Source: Gongronella butleri (Eukaryota > Mucoromycota > Mucoromycetes > Mucorales > Cunninghamellaceae). From it: a stretch of DNA of 64,000 nt. Position 1 is the first letter of the stretch. The number at the start of each line of letters is the position of its first letter. The stretch lies in assembly GCA_025201375.1 (NCBI GenBank), contig JAIWZP010000030.1:124001-188000 (forward strand), written 5' to 3'. The position numbers and the translations under genes are program-made. The notes beneath the pieces are model-generated. The model had not been told where the DNA came from. It did no database searches and saw nothing but the letters and a program-made list of their open reading frames with translations. This document shows, in pieces, positions 23,591-33,429 of the stretch.

Positions 23591-24009
23591 ATATATTTTA
23601 TTTTCAAGTCGATCCCAAAGCTCAATTGACAAGACCCTGACACCAGTTTGTTCCATGTCACGCTGGACTTTTTCAAATAAAGTGATATTTACGGAAATTT
23701 AGCCTGTTGTTTTCCCGTCAGTCGTTGTAAATACCCAAAACGCGTCTTAAAGCAAAGTAGCAAGCTGAAAAAATTGAAAGGGACATGTCTTGCTGCTGAC
23801 AGAGATCAGAATGGCGCAGCAGCAAAAATGGAAATGGCCTTGACGAGCGCCCAAACCAACATTGCAAAAATGGGTCACCAGAATGACATCAAACTGGCGC
23901 ACAGGATGCATTGCACGGTGAAACCAACAAAATCGTCGTAAAAGTCGGTGGTCCATCAGCTCTGTAACGAGCAATGTGTGAATTTTGTGTAAATTTTAAA
24001 ATTGAATTG

Positions 24010-24545
24010 CTCGAGATGGGCACGATAAGTTGGCTTTTTGACGCGTCCATTTATAAGTGTTGGCCCGGGGTCACGGGTTTGATTTAGAACCGACGCATGC
24101 CACTGGACGTTTGACACGGTTTTTTACGCGTCAAAAAATGATAATGGTTTTGAAGTCCTGTCAAAGATGCCAAAAAACCACTTTTTTCATCGATCGCGGA
24201 CATCAGCGTACGTAACGAGCCACGCTCTTTTTGTTGACATGACTTACGAGTCTCTGCTGCTAATTCTCGTAAAGTTTTCCTTGAAGTGAAAATATGCTCT
24301 TTTTCGCGTTGTAAACGAAATCCAGTCAATGGAACTTTGCTTTTTATTGCATTTTCTTCAGTGAATCAGGGCGATTTACCGCGTGGTTGAATGGTGTGGT
24401 GATCGGAGGGCCTAAATCCCATCAGCTTTAAATCCTCGACTGCACCCCTTGAAAAATCCACGTTTTTTAAAACCGTCATAACGCGCCATCTAGTGGTCGC
24501 AATGCTGCCAAAGTGGACTCATTTGAACGAGAAAACGTGAGATTA
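24010..24545 (-). repeat. R1 dispersed repeat, copy 3 (inverted)
   Basis: Read on the minus strand it shows TTCTCGTTCAAATGAGTCCA, CTAGATGGCGCG, AGGGGTGCAGTCGAGGATTT, AAAAAGAGCGTGGCTCGTTACG and TTGACGCGTAAAAAACCGTG in the same order as copies 1 and 2. Confidence 0.75.
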
Positions 24546-25619
24546 TGTGTTCCAATAATAAATGTTCTTGTAGGTTGCCTATCCATCAACAAATGATTAA
24601 AATGCAACAAAAATATACTTTTTGCATCTTGTTTCGCATCCACTTGATCGATGTCCGGCTTTGAATAGCAAGAATCAAGAGAAATTATCAAAGCAGCCGC
24701 CTTGGATCCAAATAGCAGCAACTCAGGTCAAAAGTTGAGGAAAAAATGGCATCCAAAAAGTACAAATGGATCTATTCAAGGATCACTGGTCGTTCACAGC
24801 TCTACGATCTCTGTTGTGCATGGACGATTTATCCTTCATGGCTGTGGAAAGCATCATATCCCGTTTAAAAGTGATGTGCCTACCATCTTTTCAAAGGCTG
24901 CTTCGAATTGACCTTTTGTTTTCAAAGCATCCCGGATAGCCATTTCTCGGGGGGAAAACAGATGAATTGAAGCACTTGCGCTCGCGTATGATCTGAATTT
25001 CACAAATGCGTGCCTTGTGGGACCCTGCTTTTTTGCCAATTTGCCGCATCATGTGAACTTTTTAATTTTGAGCGTTTCAGGAGAATTTTTGTTTGAATGC
25101 GTGGTTTAGTACACATTTTAGACGCCATTTTGCTTATGGGCCAGGAGTCATCGCTAGGATAGGAGCGGCAGTTCCAGGGTGCATTGGGAACGTCAAATAA
25201 GGCTTGTTTTTGGTGTTTTAGCTTTTTTTTTATTTTTTTGCCAGCATTTTACAGGCGCCACTAAATGGGATTGGAAAAGCAAGAAAGCCAATCTCTGCTG
25301 CGCCATTCTTGCCTTGGCGCCGACTTTCTTTGACTTTGGCGCGGACGAAAAAAAAACAAAACAGGGGGTGTGCGCGCCTCTTTTTTCGTTGTTTTTCTTT
25401 TTATTCGATGCATTATTTCCGGTGACCGGTGGTCATGTGAAGATTGCGGGCTTCATCGACAGGTGCCGAGCTGTTCCTGAAGTAGTAAGAGCTGTGGGGG
25501 AAAAGCGGGTTGGCAACGTGATGCGCGCGGCCCATGGCAAATTATTAAAATTGCGCCATGGCCACCGGTTTGTGTCGCACCGACCGCGGGATGAGACACG
25601 AAAAACGAGTGTGTGAGAC

Positions 25620-25682
25620 CGTGAGTGTGTCTGTCCGTGTGTGTGTGTGTCGTTGTTTGTGTTGTGTGCGTGTGAGAGAGAG
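25620..25682 (+). repeat. GT-rich microsatellite
   Basis: A run of GTGTGT words broken by C and TT, with no associated gene. Confidence 0.6.
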
Positions 25683-26231
25683 CATATTGTGCGCCTTGCA
25701 CAAGAACTTGCTTGGATCGTGCAACCAAACAAAGAAAAAAAATGCTCAGCTGACCCCTCTTTCCGTGCACGCATAGATTCTCATGACCCACAGCGTGGCC
25801 CGCCAGATCGAGAGGGGGTCGGAACAAACCCAATTCAAAGAAAACAATGAGGGACACGCCACGTTTATATAGTATTAGCAACAGAGGAGGGGTTTCAACA
25901 TAGCAATTGGTACATAAGGACTAAACTATAGAAAGAGGGAGAGAGATGGAACAATGAAAAGAAAAAAAATGAGGAAAAGAGGAAAAAGGGGATAGGGGGA
26001 ATACATAATTTCATAGTGATTCAAGGGGTGGTCGAGTAAGAAAAAAAAAAAGTGTGGGGGAAAAAAAGTTAACATGTGGGAGAGTGGATGGGTGGCGCGC
26101 GCGAATGGACCACGGGCTGCGCGCGCGACAATGGATCGCAAGCGACGTGTAGAGTAAAAAAAAAAATATAGAACGACGAAGAAATCGAGAAATCGAGGCA
26201 AATGCGCGGTTAATGGCGTATACAAATGGGT

Positions 26232-27594
26232 TCATCCGTCGCGTCTGAATGGCAATTGGGTTGGCATGCTTGGGTAGCCCATCATGGGTGGCTGTGGCTG
26301 CTGGCGCTGCTGGAGATCCAATGCGGGCGCCCCGCCGAGGTCGCCGACGCGCATACGGTACATGCCGACGGCGTGCTCGAGCTCCTGGATGCGCTGTTGG
26401 CTCTTTGCCAGCTCCTCGTGCAGCCGCTGGATGTGCTCGACACTCTTGCGCAGAATCGTGCCTTTTGTGTTTTTTGTCGCGTCGCGCTCAGGCAACATGG
26501 TTGACAATTCGTAAATCCGCTCGTTGATATTATCCCTTCGTCGCCTCTCAACGGCATTGTGCGATTCGCGGCGTCGGCGCTTCTTTTCAAACAACTGCTG
26601 CATGCTAATTGAGAAATAAAAAAAATTCATTAAAACACACATTAAAAAAATCGGGAGTCGGCGCGCCGCACTGGCCATTGAGGGGCCACCAATGACACAC
26701 GTCCGCTCACGGACTCGAAGAATACACAGTAATAAAAAAAAAAGGGGGGGAGGGGGAAAGGGGGGACGATCATGTGGTGCACGTTTTTTTTTTTCGCCTC
26801 CTCAGCAAACTTGGCGCCCTTTTTTTTTCCACACGCCATGGCCCACTTTTGTTTTCCAAGCATCTTTTTGTTTTCTGAGCATCCTCTGCCCCTTTGCTGC
26901 CCCTTTTCTCCTTTTTTTTCTATTTTTGCGTGCGGTGCCGCCGCTTTCCATGTGTGCCATTTTGCCTATTGTTGATTCCAGTAGCCCGGCCGTGGTCGCA
27001 TTTGCAATTTGCCATTTTTTTTGGAAGAGGGGGGGGAAAAGGATCTTACTGCTGCTGTGGCACGGAGCCGTCGTCCAAGACAGAGGTTGGCTCATCGTCG
27101 TCATCGTCTTGGGTCTGGGCATTGGCACCCGTAGCGCCTGCCATCCATGGATCGTTTGGTGGAGGGTAGTAGAGCGCGTCGTCTTTTCTTTCTGCGGACG
27201 AAGGTCGCTTGAAGGTGGGCGACGGGCTGTACATGTCGTAATTGAGTGATGCGGAGCGTGCGTGGTGCTTGTCTGCGGTCGAGGTATCGGTGGGATGGAT
27301 GCCGGCGGCTTTTGCGACAGATGAGTTGGATGGTATCGGACTTGGGGCGTTCAATGGTATATACGAGAAAGAGGAGGCGCGGTTGTCCTTTTTGACACCG
27401 TCCTGGTCATGATGATTGGCAAGGCCGTGCGTGGTCAGCGACGACGGGTCAATGGCGCCGGCCACACCGGTTGGTGGCGGCGCAAGGGATGACGGTGGAT
27501 GACCTGCTTGCGGATACCGGTCGTTTGTGCTGTTTTGCGGCTGCTGCGCCGGCTCTGCCGTATAGTCGGCAACTTGATAAGGCACGTTGTACAT
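26232..27594 (-). CDS. bHLH-zipper transcription factor (TFEB/MITF-like)
   Basis: Predicted 305 residues from exons 27050-27594 and 26232-26604, joined across a 445-nt intron with GT...AG ends and several homopolymer tracts. The N-terminal half is Pro/Ser-rich and probably disordered, ending in an Asp-rich patch. Exon 2 encodes the basic helix-loop-helix: basic region ESHNAVERRRRDNINERI, then helix 1 ELSTMLPE, a loop, helix 2 KGTILRKSVEHIQRL and a leucine-repeat extension. His, Glu and Arg at the DNA-contact positions predict E-box (CACGTG-type) binding, as known for the USF/MITF/TFE class. A Gln/Pro/Met-rich tail follows. The intron is longer than its neighbours, so a missed exon inside it is possible. 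Target genes cannot be inferred. Confidence 0.88.
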
Positions 27595-28245
27595 CTTTTA
27601 TGACAATTGAGCCGTCTGTGAGGGATGAAATGGGGCAAAAGGGGGAGGAGGGGTCGGGGAAGGGAAGGGGACGACAAAGAGGGAGGAACAAGTGTGCGCG
27701 ACGACAAGAAAAAAAAAAAAAAAAGGAAAAAGAAGATTGAAAAAAAAGGGCGGGTAGCGCAGTCCTAAAACGAATTTATAGTCAAAAAAAAAAGGGGGGG
27801 CAGGCGAGTCCAAAGCACAGTAACAAGAATAAAAAAAAAAAAAGACAAAAGAGAAGAAAAAGAGAGAGACAAAGAGAGACGATATGATGCTGTATGCAGA
27901 TTTCTATATGTATCAGAAAAATGGCTCTTTAGACAAACTAGAATGAGAGAGAAAAAGAAAGAAAAGAGAGAGAGAGAAAAAAAAAGAGCGTCCAAGAGGG
28001 GGGAATGACGTATTTGGAGAAAAAAAAAGTTGTTCACGAGAACAATTGCCTACATCTTGTGACACACTCTCTTGGTTGGTGGATGGAATTGACGCTTGTT
28101 GTTATTTATTTTTTGTTTCTAGTGTATTCGTACAATCTAGGGCGGCCGCGAGTTGATAAAGAGGAATTAAAAAAAAAAGGTGACGTGATGAGAAACAAGG
28201 CGCGGACCTGCTTTTTTTCTTTTTTTACGCGTCGGAGCGTCAATG
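27595..28245. other. Spacer between the bHLH and methyltransferase genes
   Basis: Purine-rich on the + strand (pyrimidine-rich on the coding strand), with several A8-A18 runs and AGAGAG tracts between 27830 and 27985. This is a typical leader or promoter of the bHLH gene. No gene. Confidence 0.5.
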
Positions 28246-29486
28246 TTACCTATAACGGACGATGCCCTCATCTTCTTCTTGCTCCGTGTCGGTTGTTCTG
28301 CGCTGGTATAATCCGACTTTTTGCATTTTTGTCTCAAAGAGGGAGACCTCGTCCCAATGGGTGGGGCGCAGGGGGATCATAAAGTAAAAGACGTCGGCCA
28401 TGAGCTGGTCGACGGCGACGGGTAGGTTTTCGGCGTGGTCCATCTCATAAAGCAAGTCGCTAGCAATGACGACGGGGAACCTCTTTCCAGCCCAGGAAGT
28501 GTCCTTGGCCTGAGCGACGTGGATGAAATCGAGTTTGGCCACCTGACACCGCGATTGGTTCAGCTCAATGTTGACGGCCACGTTGGTCAACACGCTCGGA
28601 TGATAGTCCGTCACCGTCACGGACCGCGCACCAAGCAGGTCACACACAATGCCAACTAGACCCGTGCCCGTGCCAAGCTCAAGCACATCCACGGCCTGCA
28701 GATCGGGGATCAACTTTTGTTGCACGAGCAGCCTACACACAACAAAAAAAAAGGGGGGGTGGAGAGTGAGCACCGTCCCCCTGCATGTCGAACCAAATGT
28801 CGAATTGGCTCGGTCCGCAGCCAATTTTGCCATTGGCTCCCCTCTCTCTCTTTCTCTTTTTTTTTTTTTTGCGCTTTTACTTTGCCATCAATGGCGCGGC
28901 GCCCCACGTCTTGAAGCCAATGTCGTTGCCAATGTATGTTGGCTCGTGGAGACGGACCTGAAGCGTGTCCAGTTGGCCATTGTCCGCGACAAAAGGAATG
29001 TGCCAAGTCGACGTGATCGCGCCCGCCGCTATTTTTGTTTTTGTTTTTTAAAAAAAATCGACAATGAGCGAGTGTGCGATTTCCTCCCCCCCCTTTTTTC
29101 GTGCGACGCCATGCTTTACCTCCTCGACCAGAAAGATGTGCCATGAGGCGGGCGGCATGCTCCATGCGCTCGTCATCCTTGTCGTCAAGGACCACGCACT
29201 CGCTCGAGACAAGACGGAGCAGAATGTTGCTAACGACCTGATTGGCGCGCTGCAAATGGTATAGAGTGACGCGCTCGGGTTCATCCATGGCGGTCGGTGC
29301 ATCCTCGAGCGTGGCATAGCGATCGTACATGCGATTGACAAAGGTGTCCAGCCCATCAAGCAGTTGATCCAGCAAAACGCCCAATGCCGCATTTCCAGCG
29401 TGGTCCTTGCGTCGTGCCGCCTGAATTGCGCTCACCTGCTGCTGCAAATCATCGAGGAATTGAATTGGAGGCACAGCAACCACCAT
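28246..29486 (-). CDS. Class I SAM methyltransferase, METTL21-type
   Basis: Predicted 333 residues from exons 29120-29486, 28881-29028 and 28246-28732. The SAM-binding motif I is VLELGTGTGLVGI (about residues 188-200), the acidic end of strand 2 is VTDYHP, and the family motif ASDLLYE lies near 261-268. A TYIGNDIGFKTWGAAPLMAK-like stretch just before motif I resembles the approach to the SAM pocket in protein-lysine methyltransferases of the Methyltransf_16/METTL21 group. The N-terminal ~120 residues are helical (QFLDDLQQQVSAIQAARR and following), and I recognise no domain in them. All three exons join in phase across introns with poly-A/T tracts. The substrate is unknown; a non-histone protein lysine is the usual case for this family. 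Confidence 0.88.
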
Positions 29487-30012
29487 GGCGTGACAAAAAA
29501 GTAAAAAAAAAGAACAAGAAAAAAAAAAAAAAAAAGAGAAAAAAAGAAAAAGAAAAAAAAATTGTCAAGAAGTCCTCGTCCTTATCCAAAGAGGTCCCAA
29601 ATCCAGGTCCGCCCCTCGAAGCCACCGATGCTGATTGGCCACCTTCGCTGCGGCGTATGAAAAGGGTCATTTTGGCCATTTGGGCAGAAGACCCACTCCA
29701 CTACCCGCCCCGTTCAAAAGCAGCGCCACTCACGAATTGTCCAATTGTCCATTTGAGGGCGGTGATCATGAGACACAAGGAAGGGGGATGAGGTGGGGCA
29801 ACAAACGAGCAGTGAGAAAGGAAAAAATGAATAAAAATGCATGATGCAGCCATTTGACAGCGCCCTGTGGATCAGCCGGCACGTTTTTTTTTTTTTGTGC
29901 AAATTGTGCGACAGGGGGCCAACACAAAAACGAGAATTGAAATTCTGGATGGATTGGCCCCGATCGCCTCTCTCTTTCTTGCTTTTTCAACTCTTTTTAT
30001 CATTTTCACGTC
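29487..30012. other. Divergent spacer upstream of the methyltransferase
   Basis: An A-rich tract at 29505-29562 (the T-rich leader of the methyltransferase on the coding strand) followed by mixed sequence. No coding region accepted. Confidence 0.45.
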
Positions 30013-30180
30013 ATGCCGGAAGAAAGCCATACCAAGGAGCCGTTCACATCACCTGGCCAACCGTCCAACGTCAACAAGTGCTTCTGCTGTGGCATGTTTG
30101 CACTGCCATTGGCGGCACTGGGTGGCCTCATCGACCAATTGATGCAAAAAACCAAACGCAAGCCCAACAACACGACATGA
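30013..30180 (+). CDS. Possible 55-residue CFCC-containing small protein
   Basis: A short ORF of 56 codons. The product begins MPEESHTKEP, has a KCFCCGMF cysteine cluster, then a short hydrophobic/Gly stretch (ALPLAALGGLIDQL) and a basic tail. It sits behind a T-rich leader like those of real genes here and occupies a gap between the methyltransferase (minus) and LSM1 (minus). Cysteine cluster, hydrophobic segment and basic end look non-random, as in small membrane-associated fungal proteins, but there is no intron or second copy to confirm it. Chance ORFs of this length are common. Confidence 0.4.
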   Translation: MPEESHTKEPFTSPGQPSNVNKCFCCGMFALPLAALGGLIDQLMQKTKRKPNNTT

Positions 30181-30437
30181 TCCAAAATTTAGCGATACCA
30201 TTTTCCATCCTGCTGATGTCTCTACTAATTATTCCACGCTTTTTAATCGCAAAATAAACAAGCTAGACGCCAAAAAAAAAAAAACCATGGATGGGGGAAA
30301 AAAGAGCTATTTACACTTGACACAACAAAAAAAAAAAAAAAAAAAAAAAAAAAGGCGACATCCAGTCTACTCCCAAACAAGGGGAGTGTGCGCGTGGGTG
30401 CGCAATGGATTGGCTCAATTGGAGGCCGATGGGGGGC

Positions 30438-31080
30438 CTAATACAGGTCGTTGGCGGCATTGTCAACGCAAAAGCCGCGTTCATGGAGCGCCTGGGTGCG
30501 AATCTTGTCCACCTTTTGCTTGGCTTCCATTTCCTCGCGTTGCGCAATCAAGATATCCTCAACTGGCAGCTCACGCAAGCCGGCGCGCTCTTCTTTCATC
30601 TCATCCTATTAAAAAAAATAAAGTAAAACGCGTCAATTGGTCGATTTAAGCCCATTTTTAATCAATTTTTGAGCCGCTCTGGGGGACGCGGAACGACGCA
30701 AAAGGGGCGGAAAGAGAGAGACTTACGACTTCACCGAGGAGCACGACGTTTTCGCCGCGAATGAGGAAAATGCCGCGTGCAATGTCGCCATAGCAGTTGC
30801 CCACATATATCCTTTCAATGGTATCCTGCAACACAAGGTTGGCTAGCAAGAAAAATGAGCTGAAAATGCAACAAAAAGGAGTGCGTGAGTCTTACCAAAC
30901 TGATCAAACGACCGGAGTGTGCCAATAAGTTTGCGACCGTCGCGCAATACGATCAGCAGTTTCTCTACAAGCAAGCCATTGGGCGTGAGTTGGGCGCAGG
31001 ATGACACGAAGGGGTCAATTCTTACTGTCGACACTGTCAATCAGGCCAGAAGAGGTGGTAAAATAGGGGCCGTTGTCCAT
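30438..31080 (-). CDS. LSM1: LSM1, subunit of the Lsm1-7 mRNA-decapping complex
   Basis: Predicted 135 residues, close to the usual LSM1 size, from exons 31026-31080, 30896-30964, 30727-30842 and 30438-30605. The Lsm1-7 ring binds deadenylated mRNA 3' ends and promotes decapping in cytoplasmic P-bodies. The first short exon encodes a [14 protein letters not shown] start typical of LSM1; an ATG-less reading through the first intron gives a wrong N-terminus. The Sm fold is complete: [20 protein letters not shown] (Sm1), then [11 protein letters not shown], and [12 protein letters not shown] (Sm2, with the RG pair that contacts RNA). An LSM1-type C-terminal helix with [19 protein letters not shown] follows. 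It shares a 205-bp divergent promoter with the TFG homologue. Confidence 0.96.
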
Positions 31081-31285
31081 TTTTCAGCAAAACAAAGAAA
31101 AAAAAGCAAAAAAAGAACAAAACGAGGTGAAAAGTGGTGCCCGGCAGACCTTCTGACGAAAGCGAGCAAATTTGCGCCCAGCCTGATGAGTTTAAACACC
31201 GCAATGCTGGCTGGTTGACAAGAACAAGTGGCACGCGCAACGCTATTCCCCTCTTTCCTTTTTTTTTTTTCTTCAACTTCCACGT
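31081..31285. promoter_or_regulatory. Divergent promoter shared by LSM1 and TFG homologue
   Basis: Only 205 bp separate the two start codons (31080 minus, 31286 plus). A-rich and T-rich tracts lie near each start. No TATA box is obvious. Confidence 0.6.
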
Positions 31286-33125
31286 ATGACCTCGCAGCAA
31301 CCTGACTACTCGAACGTGCGCAAGCTCGTGTCGGGCGACGTTACCGTCAAATGTAAGCCCAGTGCACAGAAAAAGCCCTTATTTTGCGGCTTTTTGACCG
31401 TTTCCCCTTTTTTTCGTCTTTTTTTTTCCATTGTACAGGTCGTCATGGCAACGACATCCGCCGTATTGTCATCAGCCAAGCTCCCACGTTTGACGAGTAA
31501 ACCATTGGGGAGGCAATGTCAATTGGGATGTTTTCTGATGCGTCTCCCCTTTATTTTTTAGATTGTGCCTGATGATGACGCGTGTTTTCAAGCTGGCGCC
31601 CACGGACGATTTGACGCTGAAATACACAGACAGTGGTAAGAAAAATTGGCGCTCTTGCTTGGCATCTTTTTCACCCCTGGCTCACCCGTGTTTGCTTTTT
31701 ATAGAGAATGATTTGATTAGCCTGCTCGGTAAGCGCGTCATCCGTTCCCCTTCGCCCTCATTGAGCGAGTCTGACCTCTTTTTCTAGACGACAATGATAT
31801 CACACACGCCATCTCGCTGAGCAATTTGCTCAAAATCACCGTGACGACGAAGGTAAAACCCCAATTGGCTCCCTTCGCGTCCGTTGGGTGCCACGTCGCG
31901 CTGACCCCCCCTTTTTTTTGAAGAATGTGTCCGGTGACCTGTCTGCCTTGCAAGTCGATGGATTCAAAACGCAATTGCGTGCGCTGCGTGGCGAGTTGGA
32001 TGCGGTGTTGCTTGCTCTGCAAGACATCAATGCTGCTGTTGCCGCCCCTGCCAAGCCTGTGGCACCTGCTGTTGCACCCTCTGCTACGCCGCTTCAGGCA
32101 AAGGCCTCGGTGCCCAGCACACCCACCTCGGATCCCAAGTTCAAGCCTCTGTCTGCCTCGGAATTGGGTAAAAAAAAAAAAAAAAAAAAAAAAATCGAAA
32201 AAATGGCGCTTTTTTGCACTTGTTGCACGGATTTGTCCCCCTCCCTTTTTTTTTTATTTTTTGCGTGGGCTGACTGACGCGTTTAGCTGATTTCCTAGGG
32301 GACAAGGGGTCTGACCAGGCGTCGGCAGCGAGCGCTGGCACGAGCTCGAACAAGGCGACACCTATTGTGAAAAACGCGTTTTTGCCTCCTCCGCCCGGGA
32401 CCCCCAAGCAAGCGGCGATGGCGTCGCCGGCGATGCAGGCCGCTCAAGCCAATTCGTCTGTGACAGGCGCGCCGCAGCAGCAGCAACAAGGCAATTACGG
32501 GCCGCCTCGTCCTTATTTCCAACAAGCAGGGCCTGGTAGCCCCTTTTTCGCCAATGCAAAGTACATGCCTGCTTACAATAATGGCAACAATGCGCGTCCG
32601 CCCCCTCCACCCCAATTCATGCAACACGCGCGCCCGCCCCCTAATGGCTACCAAGCACCCGGCACGCCCAATTTGTCTTCGCAGCCCTTCAGACCGCCTT
32701 ATCAACAGCAACAACAGCCTGTCCAGCCCAACCAGCCTCCTCAACCAAATCAATTGCAGCAAGCGTCGCCCGCGTCGGCGTCGTCCAATCCGCCGGCACA
32801 CGCGCAGCATCCTCAACAACCTCAACAACCTCAGCAGCAGCAGCTTCAGCAGCAACCATCTGGCCAGCAGCCGCCTGTGGCCGCCTCTGCGCCTCCTGCG
32901 CAGCCGCCACAGCAGCCTCCAGCCGGCCAGTACTATCCCATGCAGCAGCAGCAACACCAACAACCCGGTGCACCTCCTCAATTGCAACCATCTGGCCAAC
33001 AAGTCCCTCCGCCACCATCCCAGCAACAACAATTGCAACAACAACAACAGCAACAGCAGCCTCCTCCTGCTACGCCCCAGCAATCGTACCAGCCGACTCC
33101 CAGCCCCACGGCCAATCGGTGGTAA
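31286..33125 (+). CDS. TFG-like PB1-domain protein (ER exit site)
   Basis: Predicted 456 residues from exons 31286-31352, 31439-31496, 31562-31635, 31705-31728 (24 nt), 31788-31852, 31924-32167 and 32287-33125. The first ~95 residues form a PB1 domain: a basic strand in DVTVKCRHGNDIRRIVI, then LCLMMTRVFKL, the acidic cluster LKYTDSENDLISL, and DDNDITHAISLSNLLKI. A helical, probably coiled-coil stretch follows (LRALRGELDAVLLALQDI). This order of PB1, coiled coil and a Pro/Gln-rich tail is that of TFG, which in animals polymerises at ER exit sites and helps organise COPII carriers. The tail from about residue 180 is Gln/Pro-rich with CAG/CAA runs. Assignment is by domain order; the fungal role is inference. 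Confidence 0.85.
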
Positions 33126-33429
33126 AAAGTCCTTTTCCAACATGGCATTGCCTATTTTATTGTCGTCAAGCTCCACAACACACTAATAAATTGTATGACT
33201 ACTTTATGGGGGCGTGATGAGCGGCACAATGGCATGGCCAAGGAGGACGGACAGGGGAATACTTGAAAAAGAGAAGAAAAAAAACCAAGAAACATGACGG
33301 CAAGATGATTAAATGAGGCACAAGGCGTGCTAAAAGGGAGGAGAGATGTAAAAGAGAACAGGGGAGCGACGCAATGCGACGCAATGCAATGGTAAAAAAA
33401 AAAAAAAAAAGGGAGGGCGGGAGGGAAGA
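33126..33429. other. Convergent spacer between TFG homologue and SMARCAD1
   Basis: Contains the 3' flanks of both genes, including an AATAAA near 33185 after TFG and an A17 run near 33393. No gene. Confidence 0.5.

Larger units (their letters stand above)
23498..26231. other. Gene-free stretch after GRDP-D
   Basis: No convincing gene in about 2.7 kb. It holds the GRDP-D 3' flank, an inverted R1 copy (24010-24545), a GT-rich microsatellite near 25620-25680 and a purine-rich 3' flank of the bHLH gene from about 25860. Possible coding scraps near 24854-25039 (minus) were examined and not accepted. Confidence 0.55.

Noticed and set aside
24854..25039. Minus-strand ORF with MAIRDALKTKGQFEAAFEK as a relic GRDP exon 5
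   Set aside because: It resembles AIQDALEALG of GRDP-A over a few residues, but no neighbouring exon 4 or 6 similarity was found on either side.
25433..25881. Overlapping minus-strand ORFs of 113-142 residues
   Set aside because: They read through the GT microsatellite (Thr/His repeats) and lack any other feature.
32295..33176. 293-residue minus-strand ORF opposite the TFG tail
   Set aside because: It is the antisense reading of the Gln/Pro-rich tail (Leu/Arg/Gly-rich as expected from CAG/CAA complements).
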